Assembly: GCF_016745835.1 (NCBI RefSeq)
Contig: NZ_JAERVL010000007.1
Span: 1 to 64,000 of the forward strand
DNA: 64,000 bases
Source of the DNA: Caldalkalibacillus salinus
GTDB taxonomy: Bacteria; Bacillota; Bacilli; Caldalkalibacillales; JCM-10596
Direction: 5' to 3'
Shown piece after piece: positions 30,936 through 41,100 of this stretch. The notes under the pieces are model-generated. The model had not been told where the DNA came from, did not search any database, and was given only the letters and a program-made list of their open reading frames with translations. Both the position numbers and the translations under genes were made by a program. The number at the start of each line of letters is the position of its first letter. Position 1 is the first letter of the stretch.

Positions 30936-32078
30936 CTAGACTTCAAAAGGGTCAGGACGATCATGTCGACGTCCAAAATGATACAGAATTGCTTCGACTA
31001 TACGGCGCGAGGCTTGTCCATCTCCATAAGGATTGGAAGCACGCGCCATGTTCTCATAGACTTCTTTATCATTTAATAGTTGTTTTGTTAACTGGTAAAC
31101 ATCATCTTCTTCTGTCCCTGCAAGCTTTAACGTGCCAGCTTCAACACCCTCAGGTCGCTCTGTGGTATCACGTAGAACTAATACGGGCACGCCAAGAGAG
31201 GGCGCTTCCTCTTGCACGCCACCAGAATCGGTTAATATCATATGTGCTCTAGAAGCAAAGTTATGAAAATCAATTGCGCCGAGAGGTTCTATGAGATGAA
31301 CGCGAGGGTGATCGCCAAGGATATCCTGGGCAACTTCTTGTACCGCAGGATTAAGGTGGACGGGGTACACCACTTGTATGTCCTCTTGTTCTTCGACAAC
31401 CCGACGTATGGCGCGGAACATTTGCTTCATCGGCTGCCCCACATTTTCACGTCTATGCGCTGTCATGAGAACCATGCGACTTCCTCTGACTTTGTCCAGT
31501 ATATCATGGTGATAGCCTTCCCCAACGGTCGTTTTCAGGGCATCAATGGCCGTATTTCCAGTGATATATATTTGTTCTTCAGGCTTATTCTCTTGTAAGA
31601 GATGATCAGCCGCTTGGTTCGTTGGGGCAAAATGTAGGTCAGCTAACACCCCCGTGAGCTGTCGATTCATCTCCTCGGGAAAAGGAGAGTACTTATTATT
31701 CGTTCGTAACCCTGCTTCCACATGCCCAACGGCCACTTGGTTATAAAAAGCAGCCAGACTTGCGACAAAGGTCGTTGCCGTGTCCCCGTGTACCAAGACG
31801 AGGTCCGGTTGGACTTTTTTCATGACATCGTCTAAGCCCTCAAGTGCCCGCGTGACAACACTAGTTAGGGTTTGGCGACTCTGCATGACGTCTAAATCAT
31901 AGTCCGGTGTCACATCAAAGATATCGAGAACTTGATCTAACATTTCCCGGTGTTGGGCCGTGACAGTCACATACGGTTCGATGTGTTCTGGATGTTTTTT
32001 AAGTTCGTGTACTAACGGGGCCATTTTGATAGCCTCAGGTCTTGTGCCAAAGATGGACATTACCTTGATTTTTGCCAT
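30936..32078 (-). CDS. wecB: UDP-N-acetylglucosamine 2-epimerase (non-hydrolysing)
   Basis: Cytoplasmic enzyme making UDP-ManNAc for cell-wall polysaccharide or teichoic-acid linkage (MnaA in B. subtilis). The 380-residue protein has FGTRPEAIKMAPLV at the start, TAHRRENVG near residue 209 and TDSGGVQEEAPSLGVP near 287, all family hallmarks. It follows upp with 15 bases between, as in many Bacillus species. Confidence 0.95.
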   Translation of the reverse strand: MAKIKVMSIFGTRPEAIKMAPLVHELKKHPEHIEPYVTVTAQHREMLDQVLDIFDVTPDYDLDVMQSRQTLTSVVTRALEGLDDVMKKVQPDLVLVHGDTATTFVASLAAFYNQVAVGHVEAGLRTNNKYSPFPEEMNRQLTGVLADLHFAPTNQAADHLLQENKPEEQIYITGNTAIDALKTTVGEGYHHDILDKVRGSRMVLMTAHRRENVGQPMKQMFRAIRRVVEEQEDIQVVYPVHLNPAVQEVAQDILGDHPRVHLIEPLGAIDFHNFASRAHMILTDSGGVQEEAPSLGVPVLVLRDTTERPEGVEAGTLKLAGTEEDDVYQLTKQLLNDKEVYENMARASNPYGDGQASRRIVEAILYHFGRRHDRPDPFEV

Positions 32079-32093
32079 ACTATCTCCGTCTCC

Positions 32094-32723
32094 TTATTTT
32101 GTCCCAAACAAACGATCTCCAGCATCTCCGAGACCTGGGACAATATATCCTTTCTCGTTCAGCTTCTCGTCTACGCCAGCTACGAAAATATCCACGTCTG
32201 GGTGTGCTTGTTCCATTTTCTCGATCCCTTCTGGAGCGGCGATTAGACACATGAGCTTGATACTATTGGCACCACGGTTTTTTAGTGACTGAATCGCTTC
32301 AACCGCTGACCCTCCAGTGGCAAGCATCGGGTCAATCACGATGAAATCACGTTCCTCTACGTCACTCGGTAATTTAACGTAGTATTCAACGGGCTGTAGG
32401 GTTTTCGGGTCTCTATAAAGACCCACGTGTCCCACTTTAGCCGCAGGAATCAGCTTTAGGATACCGTCTACCATGCCGAGACCCGCACGTAGGATGGGAA
32501 CCAAACCAAGTTTTTTCCCAGCCAAGCGATAGGAGCGACAAACCTCAACAGGGGTCTCCACATCCACCTCTTGTAAAGGCATATCCCGCGTGATCTCATA
32601 TGCCATTAAGGCTGCCACCTCATCAACAAGCTCCCTGAACTCCTTTGTTCCTGTGTGCTTGTCTCTTATGTACGTTAACTTATGCTGTATCAAAGGATGA
32701 TCAAATACGTATACTTTAGCCAT
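32094..32723 (-). CDS. upp: Uracil phosphoribosyltransferase
   Basis: Pyrimidine salvage: uracil plus PRPP gives UMP. The 209-residue protein contains the PRPP-binding [11 protein letters not shown] and the uracil-binding [13 protein letters not shown] near the C-terminus. It precedes the epimerase gene in the same direction. Confidence 0.97.
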   Translation of the reverse strand: MAKVYVFDHPLIQHKLTYIRDKHTGTKEFRELVDEVAALMAYEITRDMPLQEVDVETPVEVCRSYRLAGKKLGLVPILRAGLGMVDGILKLIPAAKVGHVGLYRDPKTLQPVEYYVKLPSDVEERDFIVIDPMLATGGSAVEAIQSLKNRGANSIKLMCLIAAPEGIEKMEQAHPDVDIFVAGVDEKLNEKGYIVPGLGDAGDRLFGTK

Positions 32724-32794
32724 GTTTATCTCCTTTTCTATTCTTTCTCATACCTTGGGGAGAAATTTGATATCAATATAGTCTTACCACAGTT

Positions 32795-32820
32795 GTGACC
32801 TCCCATTTTCGGGAGGTCAC
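32795..32820 (-). terminator. Hairpin between glyA and upp
   Basis: A perfect 10-bp stem GTGACCTCCC / GGGAGGTCAC with a 6-base loop lies about 55 bases after the glyA stop. There is no T-tract in either direction, so terminator function is uncertain; it may act with Rho or stabilise the mRNA end. Confidence 0.45.
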
Positions 32821-32873
32821 TCATGTCCACCACCTACAAGCATTGACGATATTGTTCGGTAGCGGATGTTTAA

Positions 32874-34124
32874 TTAGGATACAGGTTGTGTTGTATATAG
32901 CGGAAAACGTGACGTTAATTGTTGAACGCGTGTCGCCGCTTCATTTTGTTTCTGTTCATCGTCTGGGTGCTTTAGGGTGAGGGCCATAATTTCGGCTATT
33001 TCTTGCATGTCAGCCTCCACAAAACCTCGCGTTGTCACAGCCGCCGTTCCTATTCTAATCCCACTCGTCACAAACGGACTTTCAGGGTCAAATGGAATGG
33101 TATTCTTATTACAAGTAATACCGATTTCGTCTAGTAGATGTTCTGCTTGTTTTCCTGTCAGATTGACACTCCGTACGTCCAGAAGGATAAGGTGATTGTC
33201 AGTCCCATCTGAAACAAGATTCAGACCCTCTTTTTTCAAGCTTTCTGCTAAGTGTTTTGCGTTCGCGACGATTTGCTTCGCATACGCTTTGAAGTCAGGA
33301 CTAAGGGCTTCTTTGAAAGCGACCGCCTTAGCCGCAATGATATGCATTAATGGACCGCCTTGAACGCCAGGGAAGATCGACTTGTCAATCTTCTTAGCGT
33401 ACGCTTCCTTGCATAAAATAAGGCCACCTCTAGGTCCGCGTAATGTTTTGTGCGTCGTTGATGTCACGAAATCTGCATAAGGGACTGGCGATGGATGCTC
33501 TCCTGTCGCGACTAAACCAGCAATATGCGCCATATCGACCATGAGGTAAGCATCGACCGCATCTGCAATGTCTTTTAACTTTTGAAAGTCAATCACACGA
33601 GGGTAAGCACTAGCACCCGCGACGATGAGCTTCGGTTGATGTTCTTTGGCTTTGGCCAGCACGTCATCGTAGTTAATGCGATGTGTCCCCTCTTCTACTC
33701 CGTAATCAACAAAGTTGTAGAGTTGTCCTGAAAAGTTAACAGGACTGCCGTGCGTCAAGTGACCCCCATGGGATAAATTCATACCTAAAACGGTATCACC
33801 GGGCTCGAGCACTGAAAAGTAAACAGCCATGTTCGCTTGAGCGCCAGAATGAGGTTGTACGTTGGCATGTTCTGCCCCAAACAAAGTCTTCACGCGCTCG
33901 CGTGCTAAATTCTCAGCCACATCAACATGTTCACAGCCGCCATAATAGCGACGACCAGGGTACCCTTCAGCATATTTATTTGTCATTATACTGCCCATGG
34001 CTTCTAAAACTGATTCTGAAACAAAATTCTCGGATGCGATGAGCTCAATCTTTTCCTTTTGTCTTTTACGTTCGTCTTCAATAGAGGCAAAAATATCAGG
34101 GTCTTTCTCTTGTAAGATGGACAT
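32874..34124 (-). CDS. glyA: Serine hydroxymethyltransferase
   Basis: PLP enzyme converting serine and tetrahydrofolate to glycine and methylene-THF. The 416-residue protein has the PLP-lysine segment [14 protein letters not shown] and [15 protein letters not shown]-type text. The ATG at 34122-34124 has AAGGAG 9 bases upstream and gives MSILQEKDP; a GTG three codons earlier is too close to the site. Confidence 0.97.
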   Translation of the reverse strand: MSILQEKDPDIFASIEDERKRQKEKIELIASENFVSESVLEAMGSIMTNKYAEGYPGRRYYGGCEHVDVAENLARERVKTLFGAEHANVQPHSGAQANMAVYFSVLEPGDTVLGMNLSHGGHLTHGSPVNFSGQLYNFVDYGVEEGTHRINYDDVLAKAKEHQPKLIVAGASAYPRVIDFQKLKDIADAVDAYLMVDMAHIAGLVATGEHPSPVPYADFVTSTTHKTLRGPRGGLILCKEAYAKKIDKSIFPGVQGGPLMHIIAAKAVAFKEALSPDFKAYAKQIVANAKHLAESLKKEGLNLVSDGTDNHLILLDVRSVNLTGKQAEHLLDEIGITCNKNTIPFDPESPFVTSGIRIGTAAVTTRGFVEADMQEIAEIMALTLKHPDDEQKQNEAATRVQQLTSRFPLYTTQPVS

Positions 34125-34169
34125 TCCCTTCACTCCTTCTCTCCTCTTTTAAACCTATTTCTTTTGTTA

Positions 34170-34198
34170 GTTATACACCTTTAAGCGCTGCTTGTCCA
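34170..34198 (-). promoter_or_regulatory. Sigma-A-type promoter of glyA
   Basis: Minus-strand TGGACA (34193-34198) and TATAAC (34170-34175) are 17 bases apart, about 45 bases before the glyA start. Both hexamers are five-of-six matches to consensus. Confidence 0.6.
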
Positions 34199-34263
34199 CA
34201 GTCTATCGTAAGAGATTTTTTAACATTTTTATTTACGGTAGATGTCCCTTTGTATACCGCCGT

Positions 34264-34836
34264 TTATTCTCTTTCCTGCACAAGTTCATAAGTGGCCCTG
34301 GCGCCACCGATAAGTTTAGGCCTTGTGATCGCCATGGTCACGTGAGCATGCCCTATACTCTTGATTTCACTACGAATAGGAACGGCGACACGCTTTAGAT
34401 GCATGCCGATCAAGGTATCCCCTATATCAATGCCGGCCTCTGCTTGTACTTCTTCTACCATTACAGGGTCACTCAACGCATGATAGGCGTATGAGGCCAT
34501 GGCACCCCCAGCCTGAGGGACAGGTACCACTGTGACTTCTTCATACCCGCGCTGGAGAGCCGTGTGCCGCTCGACCACTAGAGCTCGGTTAAGATGTTCA
34601 CAGCATTGAAAGGCCATCTGAAAGCCATGTTGCTGTTGCATGTTAGCAATGGCTTGAAAGATAGCGGAGGCGACCCCTTCTGTTCCCGCTGTACCGATGC
34701 GGGCACCGAGTACTTCACTCGTACTCACACCAAAAACAATCAATTGATGGGGTTGTAAGGGGAACTGACTGTGTAAGGCCTCGAGCGCTTGCTTCGTTTG
34801 ATGATAAAGCTCATCTCTGAGCGCTTGGTCTGCCAT
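34264..34836 (-). CDS. ywlG: UPF0340 / YwlG family protein
   Basis: Conserved protein of the YwlG family (about 190 residues) with the pattern [23 protein letters not shown]. It stands between rpiB and glyA as in B. subtilis. No biochemical role is established. The ATG at 34836 is chosen, although a GTG overlapping the rpiB stop (GTGA at 34842-34845) is equally possible; neither has a strong binding site. Confidence 0.85.
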   Translation of the reverse strand: MADQALRDELYHQTKQALEALHSQFPLQPHQLIVFGVSTSEVLGARIGTAGTEGVASAIFQAIANMQQQHGFQMAFQCCEHLNRALVVERHTALQRGYEEVTVVPVPQAGGAMASYAYHALSDPVMVEEVQAEAGIDIGDTLIGMHLKRVAVPIRSEIKSIGHAHVTMAITRPKLIGGARATYELVQERE

Positions 34837-34841
34837 CACGT

Positions 34842-35282
34842 TCACCGCGCTTCTACATCGGAAACTTTTTGAATACGTCGCGCATGACGCCCGCCTTCAA
34901 ATTCTGTTTCAAGCCACACCTTGGCTACTTCGCGGGCAAGTCCTGGCCCTATCACACGTTCTCCCATCGCTAAGATATTGCTGTCATTGTGCAAACGCGT
35001 AGCCTTAGCACTAAACGTGTCGTGACATAAAGCACAGCGAATACCTTGCACTTTATTAGCGGTGATACTCATACCGATGCCTGTACCACACACGAGAATC
35101 CCCCGATCAAACTCGCCGCTAGCCACTTTTTCTGCTACTGGGACGGCATAGTCAGGATAATCTACTGATTCTTCACACTCACACCCGAAGTCTTCGTATG
35201 ATAACTGAAGTTCGTCAAGTAAGCCTTTTAATTCTTCTTTGATTTGATATCCACCATGGTCTGAAGCCAATGCAATTTTCAA
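34842..35282 (-). CDS. rpiB: Ribose-5-phosphate isomerase B
   Basis: Interconverts ribose 5-phosphate and ribulose 5-phosphate. The 146-residue protein shows [14 protein letters not shown] at the N-terminus, the catalytic Cys in [10 protein letters not shown] and [16 protein letters not shown]. The start is TTG at 35280-35282 with GAGGTG upstream; an ATG 17 codons earlier would add a non-family segment. Confidence 0.93.
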   Translation of the reverse strand: MKIALASDHGGYQIKEELKGLLDELQLSYEDFGCECEESVDYPDYAVPVAEKVASGEFDRGILVCGTGIGMSITANKVQGIRCALCHDTFSAKATRLHNDSNILAMGERVIGPGLAREVAKVWLETEFEGGRHARRIQKVSDVEAR

Positions 35283-35371
35283 CTCTCTCACCTCTTCACC
35301 TTCATCTTCTATTTCATAGTATACCTTAAACATCCCTCAAAGGTCACAAAGGAAATCAACATGCGTGGCGG

Positions 35372-35818
35372 TTATTCATCCATGTGTTTGGCCTTAAGCT
35401 GTTCTAAGAGCGCATCAATCTCTTCCATCGTGAACTTATAAATATGATAGTCACCCCCAAAAGGGTCCATGATATTCACTTGTTCACAGTTTGGATCGAC
35501 ATACTTTTTTAACGGATAAATGGTGTCTTTTTTCTCAGGATACATGTCTTGCAGTATCGCTTGGTGGGCTGCTGTCATGGTTAGGATAAGGTCAGCCCAT
35601 TCCATCAGTTCAGGGGAAACATTCTGAGATTGATGGTCGAGTTGAACCCCTTGTTCGGCTAGCAACCGTTGTACGTGTTCAGCTGCGGCTCCACCCTCGA
35701 CGGCTGCAATCCCTGCAGATTGAACGTGAAATAGCTCCGGGGCTTTGTGACGCAGTAAGGATTCTGCTAAAGGGCTTCGACAAGTATTACCTGTACATAC
35801 AAAGAGGATATGCTTCAT
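35372..35818 (-). CDS. ywlE: Protein-arginine phosphatase YwlE
   Basis: Low-molecular-weight phosphatase fold, 148 residues, with the CX5R loop CTGNTCRS (Cys8 to Arg14). Thr12 in this loop is the residue that, in B. subtilis YwlE, selects phosphoarginine over phosphotyrosine. YwlE opposes the McsB arginine kinase that marks proteins for ClpCP. The general-acid Asp lies in IMDPFGGDY. Confidence 0.92.
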   Translation of the reverse strand: MKHILFVCTGNTCRSPLAESLLRHKAPELFHVQSAGIAAVEGGAAAEHVQRLLAEQGVQLDHQSQNVSPELMEWADLILTMTAAHQAILQDMYPEKKDTIYPLKKYVDPNCEQVNIMDPFGGDYHIYKFTMEEIDALLEQLKAKHMDE

Positions 35819-35882
35819 GGTTCACTCCCTCATTTTTCTGTTAGCGTTATGACGTATGATACACATTTCTATTGTATCTATT

Positions 35883-36437
35883 CTACACTAAAAATTTCAC
35901 GCCAAAAACAAGGAGCACGAACCCACCAAAAATTTCACTGTACTGTCCTATCCAACCGCCAACCTTACGCCCGATGAGTAATCCTAACGCTGTAAGAATT
36001 GACGCTGTTATACCGAATAAAGTGACCATGAGCCATAAACTAGCGGAAAACAAACCGAAAGGCAAACCGACAGAAAAAGCGTCTAGACTGACGCCAAATG
36101 CAAATAAGGCTATACCCGGTAGAGTGGTGTTTATAGAGGGTTCCTCGACGTCATCAAAAATAGATCCAAGGATCATATGTAAACCAATAAAAATAAGGAT
36201 GATGCCCCCTATTGTCACAGCCAAACTACCCATATAGCCACTAAGGTACTGTCCAATAAGCGCACCTAGTAAAGGCATGAAAAAGTGAAACAAGCCGTTG
36301 ATTATACTGATTTTTAACAAGTGCCTAAGCCGAATACCTCGCATTCCTAACCCAATGCTAACAGAGAAAGAATCCATGGCTAGGGCGAGAGATACAAATA
36401 GGAGTGTTAATAATTCGCCTAAAAAAATATCTGGCAT
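35883..36437 (-). CDS. mntP: Manganese efflux pump MntP
   Basis: A 184-residue membrane protein with six predicted helices in two repeats. The acidic motifs AMDSFSVSIGLG and GVSLDAFSVGLPFG are characteristic of MntP (YwlD in B. subtilis). No yybP-ykoY manganese riboswitch was recognised in the 36438-36659 gap, which otherwise shows nothing. Confidence 0.93.
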   Translation of the reverse strand: MPDIFLGELLTLLFVSLALAMDSFSVSIGLGMRGIRLRHLLKISIINGLFHFFMPLLGALIGQYLSGYMGSLAVTIGGIILIFIGLHMILGSIFDDVEEPSINTTLPGIALFAFGVSLDAFSVGLPFGLFSASLWLMVTLFGITASILTALGLLIGRKVGGWIGQYSEIFGGFVLLVFGVKFLV

Positions 36438-36659
36438 GATCCATCCCCCTTGTCTCTCTCAAACATATGCATGGGATGTTTAAAAAAGTACAAGGGGTTA
36501 GGCTTGTTTGATATGACTTAAACCGGCGTTGTAAAAAGAATAGCGCCTTGAGGAGAGGATGGAATAGGCGGGACCACTAACGCTGTTACAGTTTAGAAGA
36601 TGTAAAGTGAAAACGGTCTTAAGGGCAAGCTTCTAGAGACACTCGCCCCAACCACATGA

Positions 36660-37769
36660 CTAACGTACGTCATGTACGCGCCCACCGGCAGCCTTAAGTA
36701 GACGATTCATGATGGCAGCTCCAATACCGTCCGTCGAGAAGCCTTCGCAAAAAATGAGGTCCACATGGGCAGCATCCATTTGTCGTAAGCCATCATAGAT
36801 ACGTCTAGCTACTGTGTGCAAATCCTCACGACTTCCAAGACTAATGACGAGGTCCGCTTCCGTGTAATCTTGCTCCCCATCATCCGTCGTTAAGACACCG
36901 ACACGTGATCCCTCTCGTTTAAATTCTGTTATGTTTTGTTTGATATAGGCCCGCATTTTTGACGTACCGTTACGGTTATCTACAACCCAAAGTTCTCCCT
37001 CTGGAGCATAGTGCTTGTACTTCATACCGGGAGAAATAGGTTTAAAATCATGAGAAACATGCTCTGTAGTAGACATGCTTAACGCAGGGTCAACATTAAC
37101 CTGCCCTATCACCTCAGTTAGCTCGCGCTGGGTGACACCACCCGGTCGTAGGATAACAGGGATGTCTTGGGTGATGTCTAACACAGTTGATTCCACACCA
37201 ACGCCGGTCTCTCCACCATCAATGACGCCGGCTATACGTCCGTCCAAGTCATGCAAAACATGCCCAGCACTCGTGGGGCTCGGTTTTCCAGAACGGTTAG
37301 CACTTGGCGCTGCTAACGGTAGACCAGCCACCTCAATCAACGCTCGTGCGACGGGATGATCTGGCATGCGGACACCCACTGTGGAAAGATCCGCTGTCAC
37401 AAGTGAACAGACCTGTTCGCTTTTTTCTAAAACTATCGTTAACGGCCCAGGCCAAAAAGCGTTCATTAAGGTGCGAGCTCTATCATCCACATTATCCACA
37501 ACCCTTGATAACTGATCCACAGATGAGATGTGGACGATCAAGGGGTTGTCACTCGGTCTCCCCTTGGCTTCAAAAATCCCCTTCGTTGCCTCGTCTGACA
37601 AGGCATTAGCCCCTAATCCATACACGGTTTCAGTCGGAAATGATACCACTTCACCCTGTCTGATATACTTAGCTGCCTCGTGTATATGTGGATGTCGAAT
37701 AAGTTTATCCACACAGTTATCCCCAGTTCCGTGGATAACCCAATGTTTGGTTTGTTTTTGATGTTTCAT
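36660..37769 (-). CDS. ywlC: Threonylcarbamoyl-AMP synthase (TsaC/Sua5)
   Basis: Makes threonylcarbamoyl-AMP for t6A37 modification of tRNAs. The 369-residue protein has the YrdC domain (GEVVSFPTETVYGLGANA, KGRPSDNPLIVH) followed by the Sua5 C-terminal domain with SPGMKYKHYAPEG in the linker. AGAGGG precedes the ATG. Confidence 0.95.
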   Translation of the reverse strand: MKHQKQTKHWVIHGTGDNCVDKLIRHPHIHEAAKYIRQGEVVSFPTETVYGLGANALSDEATKGIFEAKGRPSDNPLIVHISSVDQLSRVVDNVDDRARTLMNAFWPGPLTIVLEKSEQVCSLVTADLSTVGVRMPDHPVARALIEVAGLPLAAPSANRSGKPSPTSAGHVLHDLDGRIAGVIDGGETGVGVESTVLDITQDIPVILRPGGVTQRELTEVIGQVNVDPALSMSTTEHVSHDFKPISPGMKYKHYAPEGELWVVDNRNGTSKMRAYIKQNITEFKREGSRVGVLTTDDGEQDYTEADLVISLGSREDLHTVARRIYDGLRQMDAAHVDLIFCEGFSTDGIGAAIMNRLLKAAGGRVHDVR

Positions 37770-37842
37770 GACATTTCCCTCTTTCGTCCTTTAAGTCCTA
37801 TCTATTGTAGCATGACCTCATGCTGTTTATTGTAAAATAAAA

Positions 37843-37863
37843 AGCCTCTATGAACTAGAGACT
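37843..37863 (-). terminator. Intrinsic terminator upstream of ywlC
   Basis: An 8-bp stem with one G-T pair (AGTCTCTA / TAGAGGCT on the minus strand) is followed by TTTTTATTTT. It would stop leftward transcripts from spoIIR, which cross the opposite-strand gene at 37943-38314. Confidence 0.7.
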
Positions 37864-37942
37864 ACGTGATGAACACTTTAGACATGTGTCGTGCGTATAA
37901 CAATAACAACTACCATTTTTTCAAGCAAAGGAGGTTCTCCTC

Positions 37943-38314
37943 ATGCAAGAAGATAACACTAGCAGGAGACAACGCTACGTACATCTTGCTAGAAGACCCT
38001 TGTTAAGCTCTCCTTCTCCTTACCCTGATGTCGACCCCTCACTTTTTAACCAGTCTATAGCGAACTTCCACACTCTGATCAATGAGGCAAGCAACGTTGT
38101 GGACACTTTATCCACTTCAAACGAGCTCAATGCTGAATTAATGAACGCCGCTCAACAATCGGACACGTCGCGCATCCATCACTTACTCGATCAGATCGGC
38201 ATTCAGTCAGACTATGATGTCAGCTATACCCCTGAAAGTTTCAGGTTGGAGCTTAAAAACTCAGTTCAAGATATGGAGTGTTGTCAATTATTAATGGTGT
38301 TTCGTTGGCGTTAA
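37943..38314 (+). CDS. Uncharacterised small protein
   Basis: A 123-residue soluble protein without signal or membrane segments and without a recognised domain. It has a strong AAGGAGG 9 bases before the ATG. The C-terminal half (LLDQIGIQSDYDVSYTPES, ending CCQLLMVFRWR) looks like a compact conserved domain. It stands alone on the plus strand between spoIIR and ywlC, converging with spoIIR with only 25 bases between the two ends. A sporulation connection is possible by position only. Confidence 0.6.
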   Translation: MQEDNTSRRQRYVHLARRPLLSSPSPYPDVDPSLFNQSIANFHTLINEASNVVDTLSTSNELNAELMNAAQQSDTSRIHHLLDQIGIQSDYDVSYTPESFRLELKNSVQDMECCQLLMVFRWR

Positions 38315-38339
38315 GAGCCTTTAGAGAGCAAAGATGATC

Positions 38340-38996
38340 TTAGGCAAAGATGGCCACGACTTTATTAAAAATATCGGCCAGGAAAAAGCGGACTTCGACT
38401 TCTTCGTCTTGTGTTTGTCCAAGATCTTCTTGATCTTGTTGACTTGCTTTTTGCCCGTTCTCTGAAACGTCTCCTGTACCAAAATCGACAAAGCATAGGG
38501 GTGGGAATAAAACACACCACCAATTGTCACCTTGACCGGCACCTATCGTAATAAGTAAACCTTCATATTCACCTGCCGGATATAGACGGTTGCCATATAA
38601 CTTCACTGGAAACTGTATTTGTCCATATTCTATCGAAAAATCTTTATCGTACCCTTTCGCTTCAAGTGTCTCTTGTACGATTTGATTTAAATGTGAATGG
38701 GACGCTTTTAGTTTCTGACGCGCCCCCTCTATGGTGTCGATATCCTGCGCCCAAGCGTTCATGCGGTCAACTATAACGTCACGCACTTCTCTTTTTATCA
38801 GCTGATCTTGGGGGCTGTCACTGTGGGCAAGGACTCTTAGTCGGATGGCTTCCTCAGGTATTGCTTTTTCCTCAGCGATATTTGTTTGGTTTAATAGACT
38901 TTGATTTAATAGACTAGCCGAAACTTGAGCTTGATGCTCCCAACTCATGACCAAAACGGACAAACTGACGAATAAATATAAGTATAATGTCTTCAA
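38340..38996 (-). CDS. spoIIR: SpoIIR, forespore signal for pro-sigma-E processing
   Basis: Secreted from the forespore, it activates the SpoIIGA protease in the mother-cell membrane. The 218-residue protein has a signal-like N-terminus (about residues 3-20) and the family core IPEEAIRLRVLAHSDSPQDQ. The start is TTG behind GAGGGG. A sigma-F promoter would be expected, but I could not find a convincing one. Confidence 0.92.
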   Translation of the reverse strand: MKTLYLYLFVSLSVLVMSWEHQAQVSASLLNQSLLNQTNIAEEKAIPEEAIRLRVLAHSDSPQDQLIKREVRDVIVDRMNAWAQDIDTIEGARQKLKASHSHLNQIVQETLEAKGYDKDFSIEYGQIQFPVKLYGNRLYPAGEYEGLLITIGAGQGDNWWCVLFPPLCFVDFGTGDVSENGQKASQQDQEDLGQTQDEEVEVRFFLADIFNKVVAIFA

Positions 38997-39129
38997 GACG
39001 ATTTCCCCTCTCTCGTATTCTTAATATCAGCTTGGTCATGCCTGATAGGTTTTAAACGAGAAAGAGGCGGTTTTCGTTCATCAAATATCGACAGAAGCTC
39101 AACAAGACACGTCTTGTCGTTAGTATGAC

Positions 39130-41013
39130 TTACTCAGCTTCTGGTTGTGGTAACTCGACAGGTAATACACCCTTTGCTTCAACGCCCGAGAAAAGCACAT
39201 CAAACATCACTTCATAATGCACCGTTTCACTGCCATAAAGGGCAAGTGAGCGTTGTACGTTGGGTATATAACCCGCATCGTAAGGTAGCTCTAAAGCGAT
39301 ATGAACATAGGGTACATCTTGCATGTTCCAATGATTGACGAGTGAATTGAGACTCGTAACTAATGGCCCCCCTGCTTCGTTAAGGGATAGATTATGTGTC
39401 ATGAGAATATAGTAATCATACGAATGGTTATCATTCGTTAACGAAGAGGCAACATTAGCATCGTATACACGCCAGGTCACATCCACTCCCTCTAAAGCAC
39501 TTTCAGCAGACTGCATTACCTGCCAGGTCTCCTGAGCACGTGTTAAGTGATGTTGACTTGGCATCATAACAAGCACCTTGTCCCCATCATGGGGTTTATC
39601 TTCTAGCATCCAACGATTGATCCCTTTTTCATGCTTAACCCAAGTCGCACTCGCTTGAGTGATTTCGTGAATGGCCTCAGCATGGTGGGTAGCACCAACG
39701 ACTTGCTGGGCATGTTCAATCTTCTCATGAATTGTCATAGTAGGCGTATCCTGCTCATCTATCTCCGCTTCTCCCACCTGTGTAAGAAGCCCCATATCCT
39801 GCTTCAGAGCAAGAATTCGTGTCACCGACTCATCAATACGCGCTTCACTGATTTCACCACTTTGGACAGCTTCAAGCAATGCCTCATACGAATCTTCTAG
39901 TTCCCTTGGCATAAGGATAATGTCAGCCCCTGCCTTTACTGCTCTGAGCACGGCGTCCGTTTCACCAAAATGATCGGCAATCGCCTTCATCGTAAACGCA
40001 TCGGTGACGACAATCCCATCAAAGCCGATCTGCTCTCGTAGATAATGTTGAAGCATCGTCTCCGAAAGTGTGGCCGGTAAATGAATGTCCTTACCGTCTA
40101 GCTTAGATTTTACGGTTTGTTCGTCTAGTTGCGGAAACATCATATGGGCGGTCATGACCATTTGAAGGTCAGACTGTATCGCATGTCGAAAAGGGAACCA
40201 TTCTAAATTCTCTAGTTCATCTGCCGATTTATCTAATTCAGGTAGCCCAACATGGGAATCAACATGCGTATCACCATGTCCCGGGAAATGTTTGGCTGTA
40301 GCCACAACACCCGCATCATGTAAACCTTCAATATACTTAGACCCTAGTACGGCAACCTGATTTGGGTCCTCGCCGTATGAACGAACACCAATAACAGGAT
40401 TTCGAGGATTGTTGTTCACATCTAGGACGGGGGCAAAATTAACATTAATGCCTAGTGCCTTAAGCTCAGTTCCCGTCACACGACCAGCTTCATAAGCATG
40501 TCTCGGCGTTTGGCTAGCCCCTAGTGCCATATTCCCGGGCAAGTTTGTACCAAAAGGCAAACGATCAACGTTCCCTCCTTCTTGGTCAATGGCCGTGAAT
40601 AAAGGGATGGACGTGTGTTCTTGTAAATCATGGGTCAGCGTGACCAGCTGTTCAGTACTTTCGATATTCTTACTAAAAAGGATCACACCGCCCACGTGTT
40701 GTTGGTCGAGCATCTCTTCTAACTTCTCATTCATTCTATGTGTCGGCGCCCCATCTAGCATTTCAATCTGGGGCATAAACATCTGGCCAATTTTTTCTTC
40801 TAAGGACATGTCTTGAACGAGGTTAGGGACAAGCGACAGTTCCGTGGCGTCTGAATCGTTCTCATCCTGTGGATTAACTGTATCCCCCTCATTAACAGGT
40901 GGCTCTTCTGAATCTGTTGACGGGGTTTGCGAACAGGCCGCCATAAACATAATCAAAAAAACGGCTAACAGGACCCATAATATTTGCTTATTCCGTAAAC
41001 TAAAGCGTGTCAT
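39130..41013 (-). CDS. nagZ: Beta-N-acetylhexosaminidase, GH3 lipoprotein (NagZ/YbbD-like)
   Basis: Probable exported enzyme that removes GlcNAc from muropeptides in wall recycling. The 627-residue protein starts with a lipoprotein signal ending in MAAC (Cys27). An acidic linker follows, then a GH3 domain with KHFPGHGDTHVDSH and the nucleophile Asp in IVVTDAFTMKAI, and a C-terminal domain like that of B. subtilis YbbD. It stands alone between prmC and spoIIR, where B. subtilis has no such gene. Confidence 0.88.
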   Translation of the reverse strand: MTRFSLRNKQILWVLLAVFLIMFMAACSQTPSTDSEEPPVNEGDTVNPQDENDSDATELSLVPNLVQDMSLEEKIGQMFMPQIEMLDGAPTHRMNEKLEEMLDQQHVGGVILFSKNIESTEQLVTLTHDLQEHTSIPLFTAIDQEGGNVDRLPFGTNLPGNMALGASQTPRHAYEAGRVTGTELKALGINVNFAPVLDVNNNPRNPVIGVRSYGEDPNQVAVLGSKYIEGLHDAGVVATAKHFPGHGDTHVDSHVGLPELDKSADELENLEWFPFRHAIQSDLQMVMTAHMMFPQLDEQTVKSKLDGKDIHLPATLSETMLQHYLREQIGFDGIVVTDAFTMKAIADHFGETDAVLRAVKAGADIILMPRELEDSYEALLEAVQSGEISEARIDESVTRILALKQDMGLLTQVGEAEIDEQDTPTMTIHEKIEHAQQVVGATHHAEAIHEITQASATWVKHEKGINRWMLEDKPHDGDKVLVMMPSQHHLTRAQETWQVMQSAESALEGVDVTWRVYDANVASSLTNDNHSYDYYILMTHNLSLNEAGGPLVTSLNSLVNHWNMQDVPYVHIALELPYDAGYIPNVQRSLALYGSETVHYEVMFDVLFSGVEAKGVLPVELPQPEAE

Positions 41014-41100
41014 TCTACCATCCTTCCAGTTCCTTTTTATGGACGTTACAATGGACGTTGAACTTTACAATGTATGTTAAATTTCTACGACATGACTTAT

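Noticed and set aside
36438-36659. yybP-ykoY manganese riboswitch before mntP
   Set aside because: The conserved core sequences of that riboswitch were not found in the leader region.
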